From: Gemmatimonadales bacterium
Lineage (GTDB): Bacteria > Gemmatimonadota > Gemmatimonadetes > Gemmatimonadales > GWC2-71-9
Direction: 5' to 3'
Assembly: GCA_025934955.1 (NCBI GenBank)
Contig: JAICWE010000023.1
Location: 1 to 44,672, forward strand
Length of the DNA stretch: 44,672 nt
Shown here in pieces: positions 24,695 through 33,260 of this stretch (the first letter of the stretch is position 1; each line of letters starts with the position of its first letter). Below the pieces are notes generated by a model. That model saw only the letters and a list, made by a program, of their open reading frames with translations, was not told the DNA's origin and ran no database searches. The translations under genes were made by a program, and so were the position numbers.

Positions 24695-25432
24695 TCACTC
24701 GCGCCGTTGAGTTTGCGCCCGCGCCGCGCGGTCGCTGAACAGCAGGATCCCGCGGGCACGGTTGCCTTTCGAATCGTCCAGCACCACCGCGGTCCGCACC
24801 TCGCCGGGCTGGAGCAGCTGCTCGCCGGTGTCGAGGATCAGCGTCGTCGTACCCGGCAGCGTCGCCGCGATGCGCCAGGCGCCGGCCGGCAGGGTGAGGT
24901 AATCGGAGACTGCGGTGTAGCCGAAGCCGGTGAGCACCGGCGCGCGTCCGTCGAGCGACGCGCCGGGTTCGGTGAGGTACACGTCGAACGCACCGCCATT
25001 GGGCGCGGCGTCGACGATGCGCACCCGCGCGCTGTCGCCCGCCGCGGCGGCATTGCTGTCGCGCAGCGCAAGCAGGGTGTTCGCGGGATAGATGCCGATC
25101 GCCAGCACCGTCACGTCGCTGCTGGCATTCACCGCCGTCTTCCCGCTCGCGATCGGCTCGCCGGTGAGGACGGCCCGCACCGCCACCGCGGGCTCTCCGG
25201 GCGGGACGTTCAGATAGGGCGACGCGGTGCCGTAGGTGACGCGGCCCTCGCGCAGCACGTCGTCGAGGAAGACGTCGAGCGTGGGCGCGCGGGGCGCGGC
25301 GTGCACCACCCGCACCCGGCTCGCCGCGGCGGGGGGCGTAGCGCCACCGCCGGGCGTGGTCGGTGCGGCGCCATCGCCGCAGGCGACCGCTACGACCCAG
25401 ACACAGGAGAGAAGCACGGCCGATCGCCGCAT
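24695..25432 (-). CDS. DUF4397 lipoprotein
   Basis: A 245-residue exported lipoprotein. The start at ATG 25432 (MRRSAVLLSCVW) is chosen because it gives a signal peptide with lipobox AVAC (Cys 18) and has GGAG upstream; the frame is open to 25489. After a Thr/Pro/Gly linker comes a DUF4397 domain: RVRVVHAAPRAPTLDVFLDD (about 37-56), later RIVDAAPNGGAFDVYLTEPG, a repeat of the same motif, suggesting two related beta-sandwich halves. The role of the family is unknown; the proteins are surface or periplasmic. It is divergent from the hybrid histidine kinase, with 104 bases between start codons. Confidence 0.85.
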   Translation of the reverse strand: MRRSAVLLSCVWVVAVACGDGAAPTTPGGGATPPAAASRVRVVHAAPRAPTLDVFLDDVLREGRVTYGTASPYLNVPPGEPAVAVRAVLTGEPIASGKTAVNASSDVTVLAIGIYPANTLLALRDSNAAAAGDSARVRIVDAAPNGGAFDVYLTEPGASLDGRAPVLTGFGYTAVSDYLTLPAGAWRIAATLPGTTTLILDTGEQLLQPGEVRTAVVLDDSKGNRARGILLFSDRAARAQTQRRE

Positions 25433-25536
25433 TCGGAACTCCGGGAAGATTCCCGAGTCGAGGATGCGTCCCGCCGCGCGGGCGCGCAAGCCAGCCTGCC
25501 GTAGCCCCGAGCCGCGCCTCCTGTCACATTACAATC

Positions 25537-28500
25537 GTGTCCACTCCGGCCCTCGCGACACCCGACGCGCTCCGCTTTCTGGCTCGAGCCAGTCATCTCT
25601 TGAGCGCGTCGCTCGAGCCCGACACCACGCTCCGCACCGTCGCCCGGCTCTGCGTCCCCCCGCTGGCCGACTGGTGCGCCGTGGATCTCGCCGACGCGAG
25701 CGGCGGACTCCGCCGCGTCGCGACGACGCACGTGGATCCCGCGCGGGAAGAGCTCGGCCTGGAGCTGCACCGGCGCTATCCGCCGGAGCAGGATCCGGCG
25801 GCCGGCGATCCAACCTACCGCGTGCTGCGAACCGGCGCCTCCGAACTGGTGCCGATGATCACGCCCGACATGCTCCGGCAGGGAGCGCGCGACGCCGAGC
25901 ACCTGGCCCTGCTCCGGAAGCTCGGGCTCTCCAGCTACATCGGCGTTCCTCTGATCGCGCGCGGCCGCACCATCGGCGTACTCACGTTGATCGCCGCGGA
26001 ATCGGGGCGACACTTCGGCCCTCCCGATCTCGAGCTCGCCGAGGAGCTGGCGAGCCGCGCCGCGCTGGCGGTGGACAACGCCCGCCTGCACCGCGCCGAG
26101 CAGGAGGCGCGCACCCGGGCCGAGCGCGCCGCGGCGCAGGGGGAGCGGCTGGTGCGGCTGAGCGCCGCGCTACTCGCCCCGCTGGAGTGCGACGAGATCG
26201 CCGAGCTGATCGTGCGCGAGGCGGTGCGCACGCTGGGCGCCGACGCCGCGTGGATCGCATGGCGCCACGGCGACGCGATCGTGCGGCTCGCGGCGGAGGG
26301 GTATCCCGACGAATTGCTCGCGCAGTTCGAGCGGATCCCGCTCTCGATGCCGATCCCGATCTGCGAGGCGGCGCGACGGGGCGAGCCGGTGCTGGTCGAG
26401 AGCCGGGCCGACCGCCGCGCGCGCTTTCCCGCGAGCGAGGCACCGAGCGTCCGGCTCAACTCCGGCTCGCTCGCGGCACTGCCGCTGGGGGTGGACGGCC
26501 GCACCTTCGGCGCGCTCGCCCTGAGCTTCGTGGCGGAGCACGCGATCGATGCCGAGCGCCGCGCCTTCATGCTCACGCTGGCGAACCAGTGCGCCCAGGC
26601 GCTGCACCGGGCGCAGCTGCTCGACGCGGAGCGCACGGCCCGGGGGGAGGCGGAGCGGGAAGCGGCGGTGCGCGCGCGCACCGAGGAGCGGCTGCGGCTG
26701 GCGCAGCAGGCGGCGCGGGCCGGCGTGTGGGAGCTGGTGCCGTCGTCAGGCGCCGGGAGCTGGTCGCCCGAGTGCTACGCGCTGCACGGCGTGCCCGCGG
26801 CGAGCGGGCCGGCGACGTTCGAGTGGTTCCTCTCGCTGGTGCACCCGGACGACCGCGCCCGGGTGACCGCCGCATTCGCGCACGCCATCGAGAGCGGCGG
26901 CGCGCTCCGGGTGCAGTATCGCCCGGCACCGCCGTCGCTCGGCCTCCGCTGGCTGGAGGCGATCGGCCGGGTGCACCCCGCCCTAGAGGGCGAGCCGACC
27001 CGGCTCGCCGGCATCACCCTCGACGTCACCGAGCGGCGCCATGCCGCCGACGCGCTGCGCGAGAGCGAGTCGCGCTTCCGCAGCGTGGTGGAGTCCGGCA
27101 TGATCGGCATCGGGTTCTGGAACGGCGATCACGTCACCGACGCGAACGACGCTTTGCTCGCGCTCCTCGGCTACACCCGCGAGGACGTCGACGCCGGCCG
27201 GCTGCGCCAGGCCGTGCTCACGCCGCCGGAGTACCTCGACGCCGACCGGCGCGCCTTCGAGGAGTGCCGGGCGCATGGCGCCTGCGCGCCCTACGAGAAG
27301 GAGCTCTGGCGCAAGGATGGACGCCGGGTGCCGGTGCTGGCCGGCGGATCGCTGCTGGAGCACGGCAGCGTCTTCTTCGTCCTCGACCTGAGCGCGCGCC
27401 GCGAAGCCGAGGCGCAGCTCCAGGCGTCGCAGCGGATGGAGGCGGTGGGGCGGCTCGCCGGCGGGGTCGCCCACGAGATCAACAACGCGCTGCAGGGCGT
27501 GCTCGGCTTCTCCTCCTTCGTAATCCGCGCGCTGGAGCCGGGCGACCCGCGCCGCAACGACGTGGAGGAGATCGAGAAGGCCGGCACCCGTGCCGCCGCG
27601 ATCGCGCAGCAGCTCCTCGCCTTCAGCCGGCGGCAGCCGCGGGAGGCGGCGGCACACGACGTGGCCCGCGTCGTCACCGAGTTCTCGCCGATGCTGCGCC
27701 AAGCGCTCGGCGCCGACAAGGTGCTGGCCGTGCACGTCCCGCGCGAGGACGTGACCGTGACCATCGACCGGAGTCAGCTCGAGCAGGTGCTGCTCAACCT
27801 CACGCTCAATGCGCGCGATGCGCTGCGCAGCGGCGGGCACCTGGACATCGGAGTCGGACGGGTGGAGGCGAGCGCCATCCGCGATCCGGCCGAGGTCGCG
27901 CCCGGCACCTATGTGCTGATCGAGGTGCGGGACGAGGGCATCGGCATGGATGCGGCGACGCTGCGCCACGTCTTCGAGCCGTTCTTCACCACCAAGCCGC
28001 CCGGCCAGGGCACCGGCCTCGGACTCTCGGTGGTGTACGGGATCGTCAGGCAGAACGGCGGCCATATCACGGTGACCAGCGCGCCGGGCGCCGGCACCAC
28101 GTTCCGCCTCTACTTCCCCGCCGACGGCGATCGATCGGACACGCCCGCGACGGTCAGGAGCGAGAGCGCCGGCCCGCCCGGCGGCGGCGAGCGCGTGCTG
28201 GTGGTGGATGACGAGGCGACGGTGGTCGAGGTGACGGCGCGCCTGCTCGCCGCCGCCGGCTACCGCGTGCTGGCCGCCGCGGGTGGCGCCGAGGCGCTGG
28301 CGCTGCTGGAGCAGAGCCGAAACGAGGGCGCGCCGGTGTCGCTGCTGGTCAGCGACCTGCTGATGCCGGGCATCGGCGGCACCGAGCTGGCGAAGCAGGC
28401 CATCGCGGCGCAGCCGGCGCTCCGCGTCCTCTACATGTCAGGCCATGCCGACGCGCGGACGCTGGGCCGGCTCGCGGCCGACGACGAGGCATTCCTGCCC

Positions 28501-28578
28501 AAGCCGTTCGCGCCCGAGGCGCTGCTGCGCGCGGTGCGCGACACGCTGGCGGCACCGGCCACGCCGCCGGGCAGGTGA
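25537..28578 (+). CDS. Hybrid sensor histidine kinase (GAF-GAF-PAS-PAS-HisKA-HATPase-REC)
   Basis: About 1013 residues from GTG 25537; the frame is open from 25363, but that extension crosses the promoter region and start of the divergent gene. Domains in order: GAF (about 10-175), GAF (about 200-360), PAS (about 385-500), PAS (about 510-625), HisKA with phospho-accepting His 646 in GGVAHEINNAL, HATPase with N-box LNLTLNARDAL and G-boxes DEGIGM and GTGLGLSVVYG, and a C-terminal receiver with DVVDDE-like VVDDEATVV, phospho-acceptor Asp 940 (LLVSDLLMPG) and Lys in FLPKPF. There is no membrane helix, so it should sense a cytoplasmic or diffusible signal. No output regulator is adjacent. CACATT and TACAAT hexamers lie immediately upstream of the GTG. 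Confidence 0.92.
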   Translation: MSTPALATPDALRFLARASHLLSASLEPDTTLRTVARLCVPPLADWCAVDLADASGGLRRVATTHVDPAREELGLELHRRYPPEQDPAAGDPTYRVLRTGASELVPMITPDMLRQGARDAEHLALLRKLGLSSYIGVPLIARGRTIGVLTLIAAESGRHFGPPDLELAEELASRAALAVDNARLHRAEQEARTRAERAAAQGERLVRLSAALLAPLECDEIAELIVREAVRTLGADAAWIAWRHGDAIVRLAAEGYPDELLAQFERIPLSMPIPICEAARRGEPVLVESRADRRARFPASEAPSVRLNSGSLAALPLGVDGRTFGALALSFVAEHAIDAERRAFMLTLANQCAQALHRAQLLDAERTARGEAEREAAVRARTEERLRLAQQAARAGVWELVPSSGAGSWSPECYALHGVPAASGPATFEWFLSLVHPDDRARVTAAFAHAIESGGALRVQYRPAPPSLGLRWLEAIGRVHPALEGEPTRLAGITLDVTERRHAADALRESESRFRSVVESGMIGIGFWNGDHVTDANDALLALLGYTREDVDAGRLRQAVLTPPEYLDADRRAFEECRAHGACAPYEKELWRKDGRRVPVLAGGSLLEHGSVFFVLDLSARREAEAQLQASQRMEAVGRLAGGVAHEINNALQGVLGFSSFVIRALEPGDPRRNDVEEIEKAGTRAAAIAQQLLAFSRRQPREAAAHDVARVVTEFSPMLRQALGADKVLAVHVPREDVTVTIDRSQLEQVLLNLTLNARDALRSGGHLDIGVGRVEASAIRDPAEVAPGTYVLIEVRDEGIGMDAATLRHVFEPFFTTKPPGQGTGLGLSVVYGIVRQNGGHITVTSAPGAGTTFRLYFPADGDRSDTPATVRSESAGPPGGGERVLVVDDEATVVEVTARLLAAAGYRVLAAAGGAEALALLEQSRNEGAPVSLLVSDLLMPGIGGTELAKQAIAAQPALRVLYMSGHADARTLGRLAADDEAFLPKPFAPEALLRAVRDTLAAPATPPGR

Positions 28579-28579
28579 C

Positions 28580-28608
28580 TGCGCGCCGGCGCGACGCGCC
28601 GGCGCGCA
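28580..28608. terminator. GC-only palindrome between convergent genes
   Basis: TGCGCGCCGGCGCG-A-CGCGCCGGCGCGCA is a perfect 14-base inverted repeat around one base. It fills the 32-base gap between the stop codons of the histidine kinase and rnz. It lacks a T tract, so it is a candidate bidirectional terminator or transcript-end stabiliser. Confidence 0.5.
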
Positions 28609-28610
28609 CG

Positions 28611-29528
28611 TCAGTCGCGGAAGGGCACGTCGAGCGTGAGGCCGTCGCGCGCGACGATCGTCTCGGAGAACACCGCGCGCGCTTCCTCCAGCAGCTCCGG
28701 CGCCTCGCGGGTGTAGCGCGCGCTGATGTGGGTGAGCGCGAGGCGGCGGACCCCCGCGTCCGCGGCGACCTGCGCCGCCTCGCGCGCGGTCGAGTGTCCC
28801 GTCTCCCTGGCGCGCTGGCGCTCGTCCTCGCCGAAGGTCGCCTCGTGGATCAGGAGATCGGCGCCGCGCGCCGCTTCGATCACCGCGTGCGCCGGCCGGG
28901 TGTCGCCGGAGTAGACGACGGTGCGGCCCGGCCGCGGCCCGCCGACGAGATCGGCGGAGCTCACCCGCCGGCCGTCTGGCAGCTCGATCGTCTCGCCCTG
29001 GTGCAGCCGGCCCCAGAGCGGACCCTCCGGTATCCCCAACTCCCGCGCGCGCTCGGGATTGAAGCGGCCCAGTCGCTCGTGCTCGGCCAGCGCATAGCCG
29101 ACGCTGTCGGCGCGGTGCTCCGCCTCGAAGGCGACGACGTCGTAGTCGTCGCGCCGGAGCCGGTCGCCGGGCTTCACCTCGACGATCTCGATCGGGAAGC
29201 GGCTGCGCTCGACGCCTAACGACACGCAGTCGCCCAGCATACGGGCGGCGGGGCGCGGCCCGTAGAGCGTCACCGGCGCGGTGCGGTCCTGCAGCCCCAT
29301 GGTGCGGAGCAGGCCGGTGAGGCCGAGGACGTGGTCGGCGTGGTAGTGAGTGAAGAAGACCTCGGTGAAGGAGAAGCCGACGCCGTAGCGCATCATCTGC
29401 CGCTGGGTCCCTTCGCCGCAATCGAAGAGCAGCGTCTCGCCTTCCCGCGCGATGGCGAGCGAGGCGACGTTGCGCTCGACGGTGGGGACGGCGGCGGCGG
29501 TGCCGAGGAACGTGACGGTCAGCGGCAT
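28611..29528 (-). CDS. rnz: Ribonuclease Z
   Basis: A 305-residue tRNA 3'-processing endonuclease of the metallo-beta-lactamase fold. The N-terminus [16 protein letters not shown] and the zinc motif HYHADH (His 61, His 63, Asp 65, His 66) are diagnostic, with DCGEGTQRQ upstream and SGDTRP and LTHISARY downstream. It trims tRNA precursors lacking encoded CCA; both tRNAs in this window lack CCA, which fits. It starts nine bases after the mlaD-like gene and has no clear ribosome binding site, so it is probably translated from the same mRNA. A CGTTAGGC octamer lies in frame at 29214. Confidence 0.95.
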   Translation of the reverse strand: MPLTVTFLGTAAAVPTVERNVASLAIAREGETLLFDCGEGTQRQMMRYGVGFSFTEVFFTHYHADHVLGLTGLLRTMGLQDRTAPVTLYGPRPAARMLGDCVSLGVERSRFPIEIVEVKPGDRLRRDDYDVVAFEAEHRADSVGYALAEHERLGRFNPERARELGIPEGPLWGRLHQGETIELPDGRRVSSADLVGGPRPGRTVVYSGDTRPAHAVIEAARGADLLIHEATFGEDERQRARETGHSTAREAAQVAADAGVRRLALTHISARYTREAPELLEEARAVFSETIVARDGLTLDVPFRD

Positions 29529-29537
29529 GGCCGCACG

Positions 29538-30449
29538 CTAGAACACCTTCACCGGCACGTTCAGCTGAATCTTCCCCGGGTTCTTCCGGATCTGGTTGAC
29601 CAGCGAGTCCATCGACGCGGTGAGCCGGGTGATGTTCCAGTAGAGCGTGCTGTCCCGCGTCATCTTGCCGATGGTGCCCTCGCCGCGGTCCACCCGCGCG
29701 AGCAGCGAGTCGAGCCGGCCGCCGGTGGCGGTGAGCTGCTGCGTCATCGCCGAGAGATTGCGCACCAGCGTGTCGCTGCCACCGAGGGCGCGCTGGAAGC
29801 CGGGAGTGGCGAGCGTGCTGTCGAGCCGCGCGCTGAGCGAGCGGAACGAGCCCATGGTTCTGGTCAGCTCGGCGGTGGGCCCGTGCTCGGGGTCGCCGTA
29901 CACCTTCATCACCCGCTGGGTCACGGCGAGCGTCGCCTGCAGCGCCTTCATGGTGGCATAGAGCTGATCGGCGGTGCGCTGGTTGATGATCGCGTTGGCG
30001 CCGACCAGCAGCGTGTCGGCCTTGTCGGCCAGGCCCAGCGCCTTGTCGCTCAGCCCCGCTTTCTCGGTGCCGATGATGATGCGATCGGGCGGCAGCGGCT
30101 GCGACGACCGGCCCGGGTTCACATCCACCGCGTAATCGCCCACCAGCGTGATGGCCTGGATCGCGGCGGAGGCATCCACCCGCGGGACGATCTCGCGGTC
30201 GAGGCTCGCCTTCACCAGCACCTTGCCGACGCCGACGATGGTGATCCGCTCCACCTTGCCGACGACGACGCCGGAGACCCGCACCGGTGACGCGCGCTTG
30301 AGCCCGCTCACGTCGGTGAACTGAATCGTCAGCACCCGCGCGTTCCCCACCGAGCGGCCGCTCAGCCACATGGTGCCGCCGATGAAGATGAGGATGGCGA
30401 GGATGACCAGCGTCCCGACCGTCGCTTCGCGTCCGTAGCGGAGATCCAT
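29538..30449 (-). CDS. MCE-domain substrate-binding protein (MlaD family)
   Basis: A 303-residue protein with one N-terminal membrane helix (about 10-30, TVGTLVILAILIFIGGTMWLS). The MCE domain follows: NARVLTIQFTDVSGLKRASPVRVSGVVVGKV (split here only by domain position, about 36-66), then VDASAAIQAITLVGDYAVDV. The C-terminal half is helical with many Leu, Thr and Ser residues (about 130-285). It is anchored in the inner membrane with its MCE hexamer in the periplasm, passing lipids to or from the MlaFE complex. It follows the ATPase gene by nine bases in the mlaE-mlaF-mlaD order. Confidence 0.9.
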   Translation of the reverse strand: MDLRYGREATVGTLVILAILIFIGGTMWLSGRSVGNARVLTIQFTDVSGLKRASPVRVSGVVVGKVERITIVGVGKVLVKASLDREIVPRVDASAAIQAITLVGDYAVDVNPGRSSQPLPPDRIIIGTEKAGLSDKALGLADKADTLLVGANAIINQRTADQLYATMKALQATLAVTQRVMKVYGDPEHGPTAELTRTMGSFRSLSARLDSTLATPGFQRALGGSDTLVRNLSAMTQQLTATGGRLDSLLARVDRGEGTIGKMTRDSTLYWNITRLTASMDSLVNQIRKNPGKIQLNVPVKVF

Positions 30450-30458
30450 GGCGTGGGC

Positions 30459-31211
30459 TCAGGCGGCGAATTGGGGGTTGTCGAAGTCGCGCTCGAGGAA
30501 CTCCCGCACCTTCGGGTTGTCCGAGGCGAGGAACTCCTTCGGCGTGCCCTGCATGACGATCTTCCCGTCACTGAGCAGCGCGAGGCGGTCGGCGACGCGG
30601 AACGCGCCGCGCACGTCGTGGGTCACCATTACGCTGGTGACGTGCAGCTCCTGGGCGAGCCGCTGCACCAGGCTGTCGATGATGTCGGCGTTGACCGGAT
30701 CGAGCCCTGAGGTGGGCTCGTCGTACAGCAGGTACTTGGGGCTGCCCGCGATCGCGCGCGCAATGCCGACCCGCTTGCGCATGCCGCCGGAGAGCTGTGC
30801 GGGGTACTTCTCGACCACGTCGGCCGGCAGGTTCACCAGCCGGATGCACTCGGCCACGCGGCCGCGGACGTAATCCATGTCCTCGTACTTGTCCTCGTCC
30901 ACGATGCCGAGCCGCACGTTCTCCAGCACGTCCATCGAGTCGAACAGCGCGCCGTTCTGGAAGACGTAGCCGATGGTCTGGCGGAACTCGGCCAGCTCCT
31001 TCCGCTTGAGATGGGAGACGTCCTTCCCGTCCACGATGATGGTGCCCGAGTCCGGCTTGATCAGGCCGATGATGTGCTTGAGCAGCACGCTCTTTCCGGT
31101 GCCGGAGGGACCGAGGAGTGCCACGGTCTCGCCGTCCTGAACCGTGAAGTTCACGCCGTCGAGCACCACCTGCTTGCCGAAGCGCTTTCTCACATCGCGG
31201 AGCTCGATCAT
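30459..31211 (-). CDS. ABC lipid-transport ATPase (MlaF family)
   Basis: A 250-residue ATPase. Walker A is GPSGTGKS (about 35-42), the signature is LSGGMRKRVGIARA, Walker B is YLLYDEPTSGLDP, and the H-loop is MVTHD. The LSGGMRKR form is typical of MlaF/Mkl-type lipid importers rather than drug exporters. The start codon shares one base with the stop of the permease gene (TGATG), so translation is coupled. It powers retrograde or anterograde phospholipid movement between the membranes. Confidence 0.92.
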   Translation of the reverse strand: MIELRDVRKRFGKQVVLDGVNFTVQDGETVALLGPSGTGKSVLLKHIIGLIKPDSGTIIVDGKDVSHLKRKELAEFRQTIGYVFQNGALFDSMDVLENVRLGIVDEDKYEDMDYVRGRVAECIRLVNLPADVVEKYPAQLSGGMRKRVGIARAIAGSPKYLLYDEPTSGLDPVNADIIDSLVQRLAQELHVTSVMVTHDVRGAFRVADRLALLSDGKIVMQGTPKEFLASDNPKVREFLERDFDNPQFAA

Positions 31212-32002
31212 CAGTGCTGATTGAGCAGGAGGCGGGTGAGCACGGTGTCGAGCACCAGAATCAGCACCGAGCTGGTCACCACCGCGGTCGTCGTCGACTT
31301 GCCGACGCCCTCGGCGCCCTGCTGGGTGTTGAAGCCCATGTAGCAGGAGATGACAGTGATGGCGCCGGCGAAGAAGAACGCCTTGATGACGGAGTAGTAG
31401 GCGTCGAAGGTGCGGTAGTAGTACTGCGCGCCGTAGATGAAGTCGGCGTTGGTGACCGGCAGCACCGCCTTCACCGAGAGCCAGCCGGCGACCACGCCGG
31501 AGAGATTGGCGAAGATGGTGAGCGCGGGGATCATGAGGAAGCCGGCGACGACCCGCGGAATGACGAGGTGCGACGCCGGCGAGCGGCCCAGCGACTCGAG
31601 CGCATCGATCTGCTCGGTGACGCGCATGGTGCCGAGCTCCGCGGCGTAGCGCGCCCCGATCCGGCCGGCGAGGATCAGCGCCGTGAGCACCGGCCCCAGT
31701 TCCAGGATGATGGAGCTGACCACCAGCGTGCCGACCACATAGTACGGGATGCTGCCGGTGAACTGATAGCCGGTCTGGAGCGCGGTGACGGCGCCGGCGA
31801 AGGCCGAGATGAGCAGCACGATGAAGAGGCTGCCGACGCCGATGTTCCACGCCTCTTCCAGCATGCGCGGCCACCAGATGCGCACCTCGCTCAGACCCCG
31901 CACCATCTCCAGAACGAAATAGCTGAGCCGCCCCACATGCGAGGTGCCGTCGAGAACGGCACGGCCGGCTATGACGCGGAGATCGAGAGTGCGGGTGGCC
32001 AT
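31211..32002 (-). CDS. ABC lipid-transport permease (MlaE family)
   Basis: A 263-residue permease starting at ATG 32002. The family motif is visible as ELGPVLTALILAGRIGARYAAELGTMRVTEQIDALE (split: ELGPVLTALILAGRIGAR, then AAELGTMRVTEQIDALE, about 100-135). About five hydrophobic helices follow the usual MlaE layout. It is first in the mlaE-mlaF-mlaD-rnz operon. The start codon is only 23 bases from the divergent mutY start, so its promoter must lie within that gap or inside mutY. Confidence 0.92.
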   Translation of the reverse strand: MATRTLDLRVIAGRAVLDGTSHVGRLSYFVLEMVRGLSEVRIWWPRMLEEAWNIGVGSLFIVLLISAFAGAVTALQTGYQFTGSIPYYVVGTLVVSSIILELGPVLTALILAGRIGARYAAELGTMRVTEQIDALESLGRSPASHLVIPRVVAGFLMIPALTIFANLSGVVAGWLSVKAVLPVTNADFIYGAQYYYRTFDAYYSVIKAFFFAGAITVISCYMGFNTQQGAEGVGKSTTTAVVTSSVLILVLDTVLTRLLLNQH

Positions 32003-32011
32003 ATGGGGCTG

Positions 32012-32017
32012 TATCTT
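32012..32017 (+). promoter_or_regulatory. Candidate -10 element TATCTT for leaderless mutY
   Basis: TATCTT ends eight bases before ATG 32026, with only GCGCCCCC between and no ribosome binding site. It sits in a 23-base divergent gap. Confidence 0.5.
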
Positions 32018-32025
32018 GCGCCCCC

Positions 32026-32709
32026 ATGCCTGGTAAGTCCATCCCCGCCGAGCTCGCTTCCGACTTCCGCCGGCGCCTGATCCGCTGGTTCCGCCGGCAC
32101 GGCCGCGATCTCCCGTGGCGGCGCACCCGCGATCCGTATCACGTGCTGGTGTCCGAGTTCATGCTGCAGCAGACCCAGGTGTCGCGGGTCGAGGATTACT
32201 ACGCCCGCTTCGTCGCCCGATGGCCGACCGTGGACGCGCTGGCCGGCGCCGATCCGGCGATGGTGCGGGAGAGCTGGGATGGGCTGGGCTACTATCGCCG
32301 CGCGGCCAATCTGCATCGGCTGGCGCGCGCGGTCGTGGCGCGGGGTGGGGGCATTCCGAGCGACCCCGGGGAGCTGGTGCGGCTACCGGGCATCGGCCGC
32401 TACACGGCGGGCGCGGTCGCGAGCTTCGCCTTCGAGCGGGCCACGCCGGCGGTGGACACCAACGTCGCCCGGGTGCTTCGCCGCGCATTCCAGCCGCGGC
32501 TCCAGGCGTCGGCGGGAAGCCGGCGCGTCTGGGAACTGGCCGCGGCAATCATCCCTCGCCGGCGCGGCGCGGCGGCGTGGGCGTTCAATCAGGCGATCAT
32601 GGAGCTGGGAGCGACGATCTGCACCGCGCGGGTGGCGCACTGCCCGGCGTGTCCGGTGCGAGCCGTGTGTACCACCGGCCGACGGCGCGCCGGATCGGGC
32701 CGCGCCTAA
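32026..32709 (+). CDS. mutY: A/G-specific adenine glycosylase, short form
   Basis: A 227-residue HhH-GPD glycosylase that removes adenine opposite 8-oxoguanine. The catalytic Glu (SEFMLQQTQV), the helix-hairpin-helix LPGIGRYTAGAVASFAF, the catalytic Asp (PAVDTNVARV), and the four cysteines of the iron-sulfur cluster spaced C-x6-C-x2-C-x5-C near the C-terminus are all present. The protein ends shortly after the cluster. The NUDIX-like C-terminal domain that recognises 8-oxoguanine in standard MutY (about 350 residues) is missing. The following 83 bases hold no continuation. Endonuclease III is an alternative name, but LMLQQT-type sequence and context favour MutY. The stop codon lies in an inverted CGTTAGGC octamer. 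Confidence 0.88.
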   Translation: MPGKSIPAELASDFRRRLIRWFRRHGRDLPWRRTRDPYHVLVSEFMLQQTQVSRVEDYYARFVARWPTVDALAGADPAMVRESWDGLGYYRRAANLHRLARAVVARGGGIPSDPGELVRLPGIGRYTAGAVASFAFERATPAVDTNVARVLRRAFQPRLQASAGSRRVWELAAAIIPRRRGAAAWAFNQAIMELGATICTARVAHCPACPVRAVCTTGRRRAGSGRA

Positions 32710-32792
32710 CGAATTGAGTATGGCCCCTCTGGCGAACGCGAGCCGAGCCGCAGGCGAAGTCGGGGCGGCCAACGGCGGTGCCCGAAACCCGG

Positions 32793-33260
32793 TCAGCTCG
32801 CCATCGGCCCGACGAAGCGAACCATCGCACCCCCGAGCAGCGCCAGCAGTCCGAGGGCTCCCCAGATCGACGAGACGACCTTCTGCCTGGCACGGAGCTC
32901 GTCGAACACACCGGCGTTGGCCACCGGATCCAGCCGCGCGAGCTTGCTCGCGGTCGGCACCGACACGAAGAGCGCGAGCAGCCCGGCGACGATCCCCGCG
33001 CCCTGCATGATCACGAGCCAGGTGTTGAACCCCGCGATCCGCGACGAGAGGCCGAACGTCAGCAGGACGCCGGAGAGAACGGCGAGCAGCACCCCCGGCA
33101 GGATCGCCACCTGGTGAATCTTTGCCTGCGCGCGCACCACGGCGCCGAGGCCGGCGCGGTCCTCGCCCCTGGCGGCGATACCCGCGAGCATCACGGCGAA
33201 CCCGCCGCCCAGCCACCAGGTGAAGCCGAGCAGATGAAGGAAGATCCAGAGCCTCGTCAC
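32793..33260 (-). CDS. DUF2269/CopD-like integral membrane protein
   Basis: A 155-residue protein with four predicted membrane helices (about 7-27, 50-70, 82-102 and 133-150). The N-terminus LWIFLHLLGFTWWLGGGFAV has conserved His and Trp residues seen in DUF2269 and CopD-like membrane proteins, some of which bind haem or copper. It starts at GTG 33260, overlapping the upstream DUF2203 stop by four bases (GTGA). It is the last gene of the nadE-led operon. No function is established. Confidence 0.7.
   Translation of the reverse strand: MTRLWIFLHLLGFTWWLGGGFAVMLAGIAARGEDRAGLGAVVRAQAKIHQVAILPGVLLAVLSGVLLTFGLSSRIAGFNTWLVIMQGAGIVAGLLALFVSVPTASKLARLDPVANAGVFDELRARQKVVSSIWGALGLLALLGGAMVRFVGPMAS

Noticed and set aside
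25363-25536. N-terminal extension of the histidine kinase
   Set aside because: It would overlap the start and upstream region of the divergent DUF4397 gene and is Arg-rich with no conservation-like sequence; GTG 25537 fits the GAF domain.
25236-28211. A 991-codon frame overlapping the histidine kinase in another register
   Set aside because: Low-complexity Arg/Ala/Gly composition with no motif, while the other frame gives a complete GAF/PAS/HisKA/HATPase/REC protein.
30459-32126. A fused MlaE-MlaF reading frame starting upstream at 32126
   Set aside because: The N-terminal part is an out-of-frame translation of mlaE; the true ATPase starts at 31211 in a TGATG overlap.
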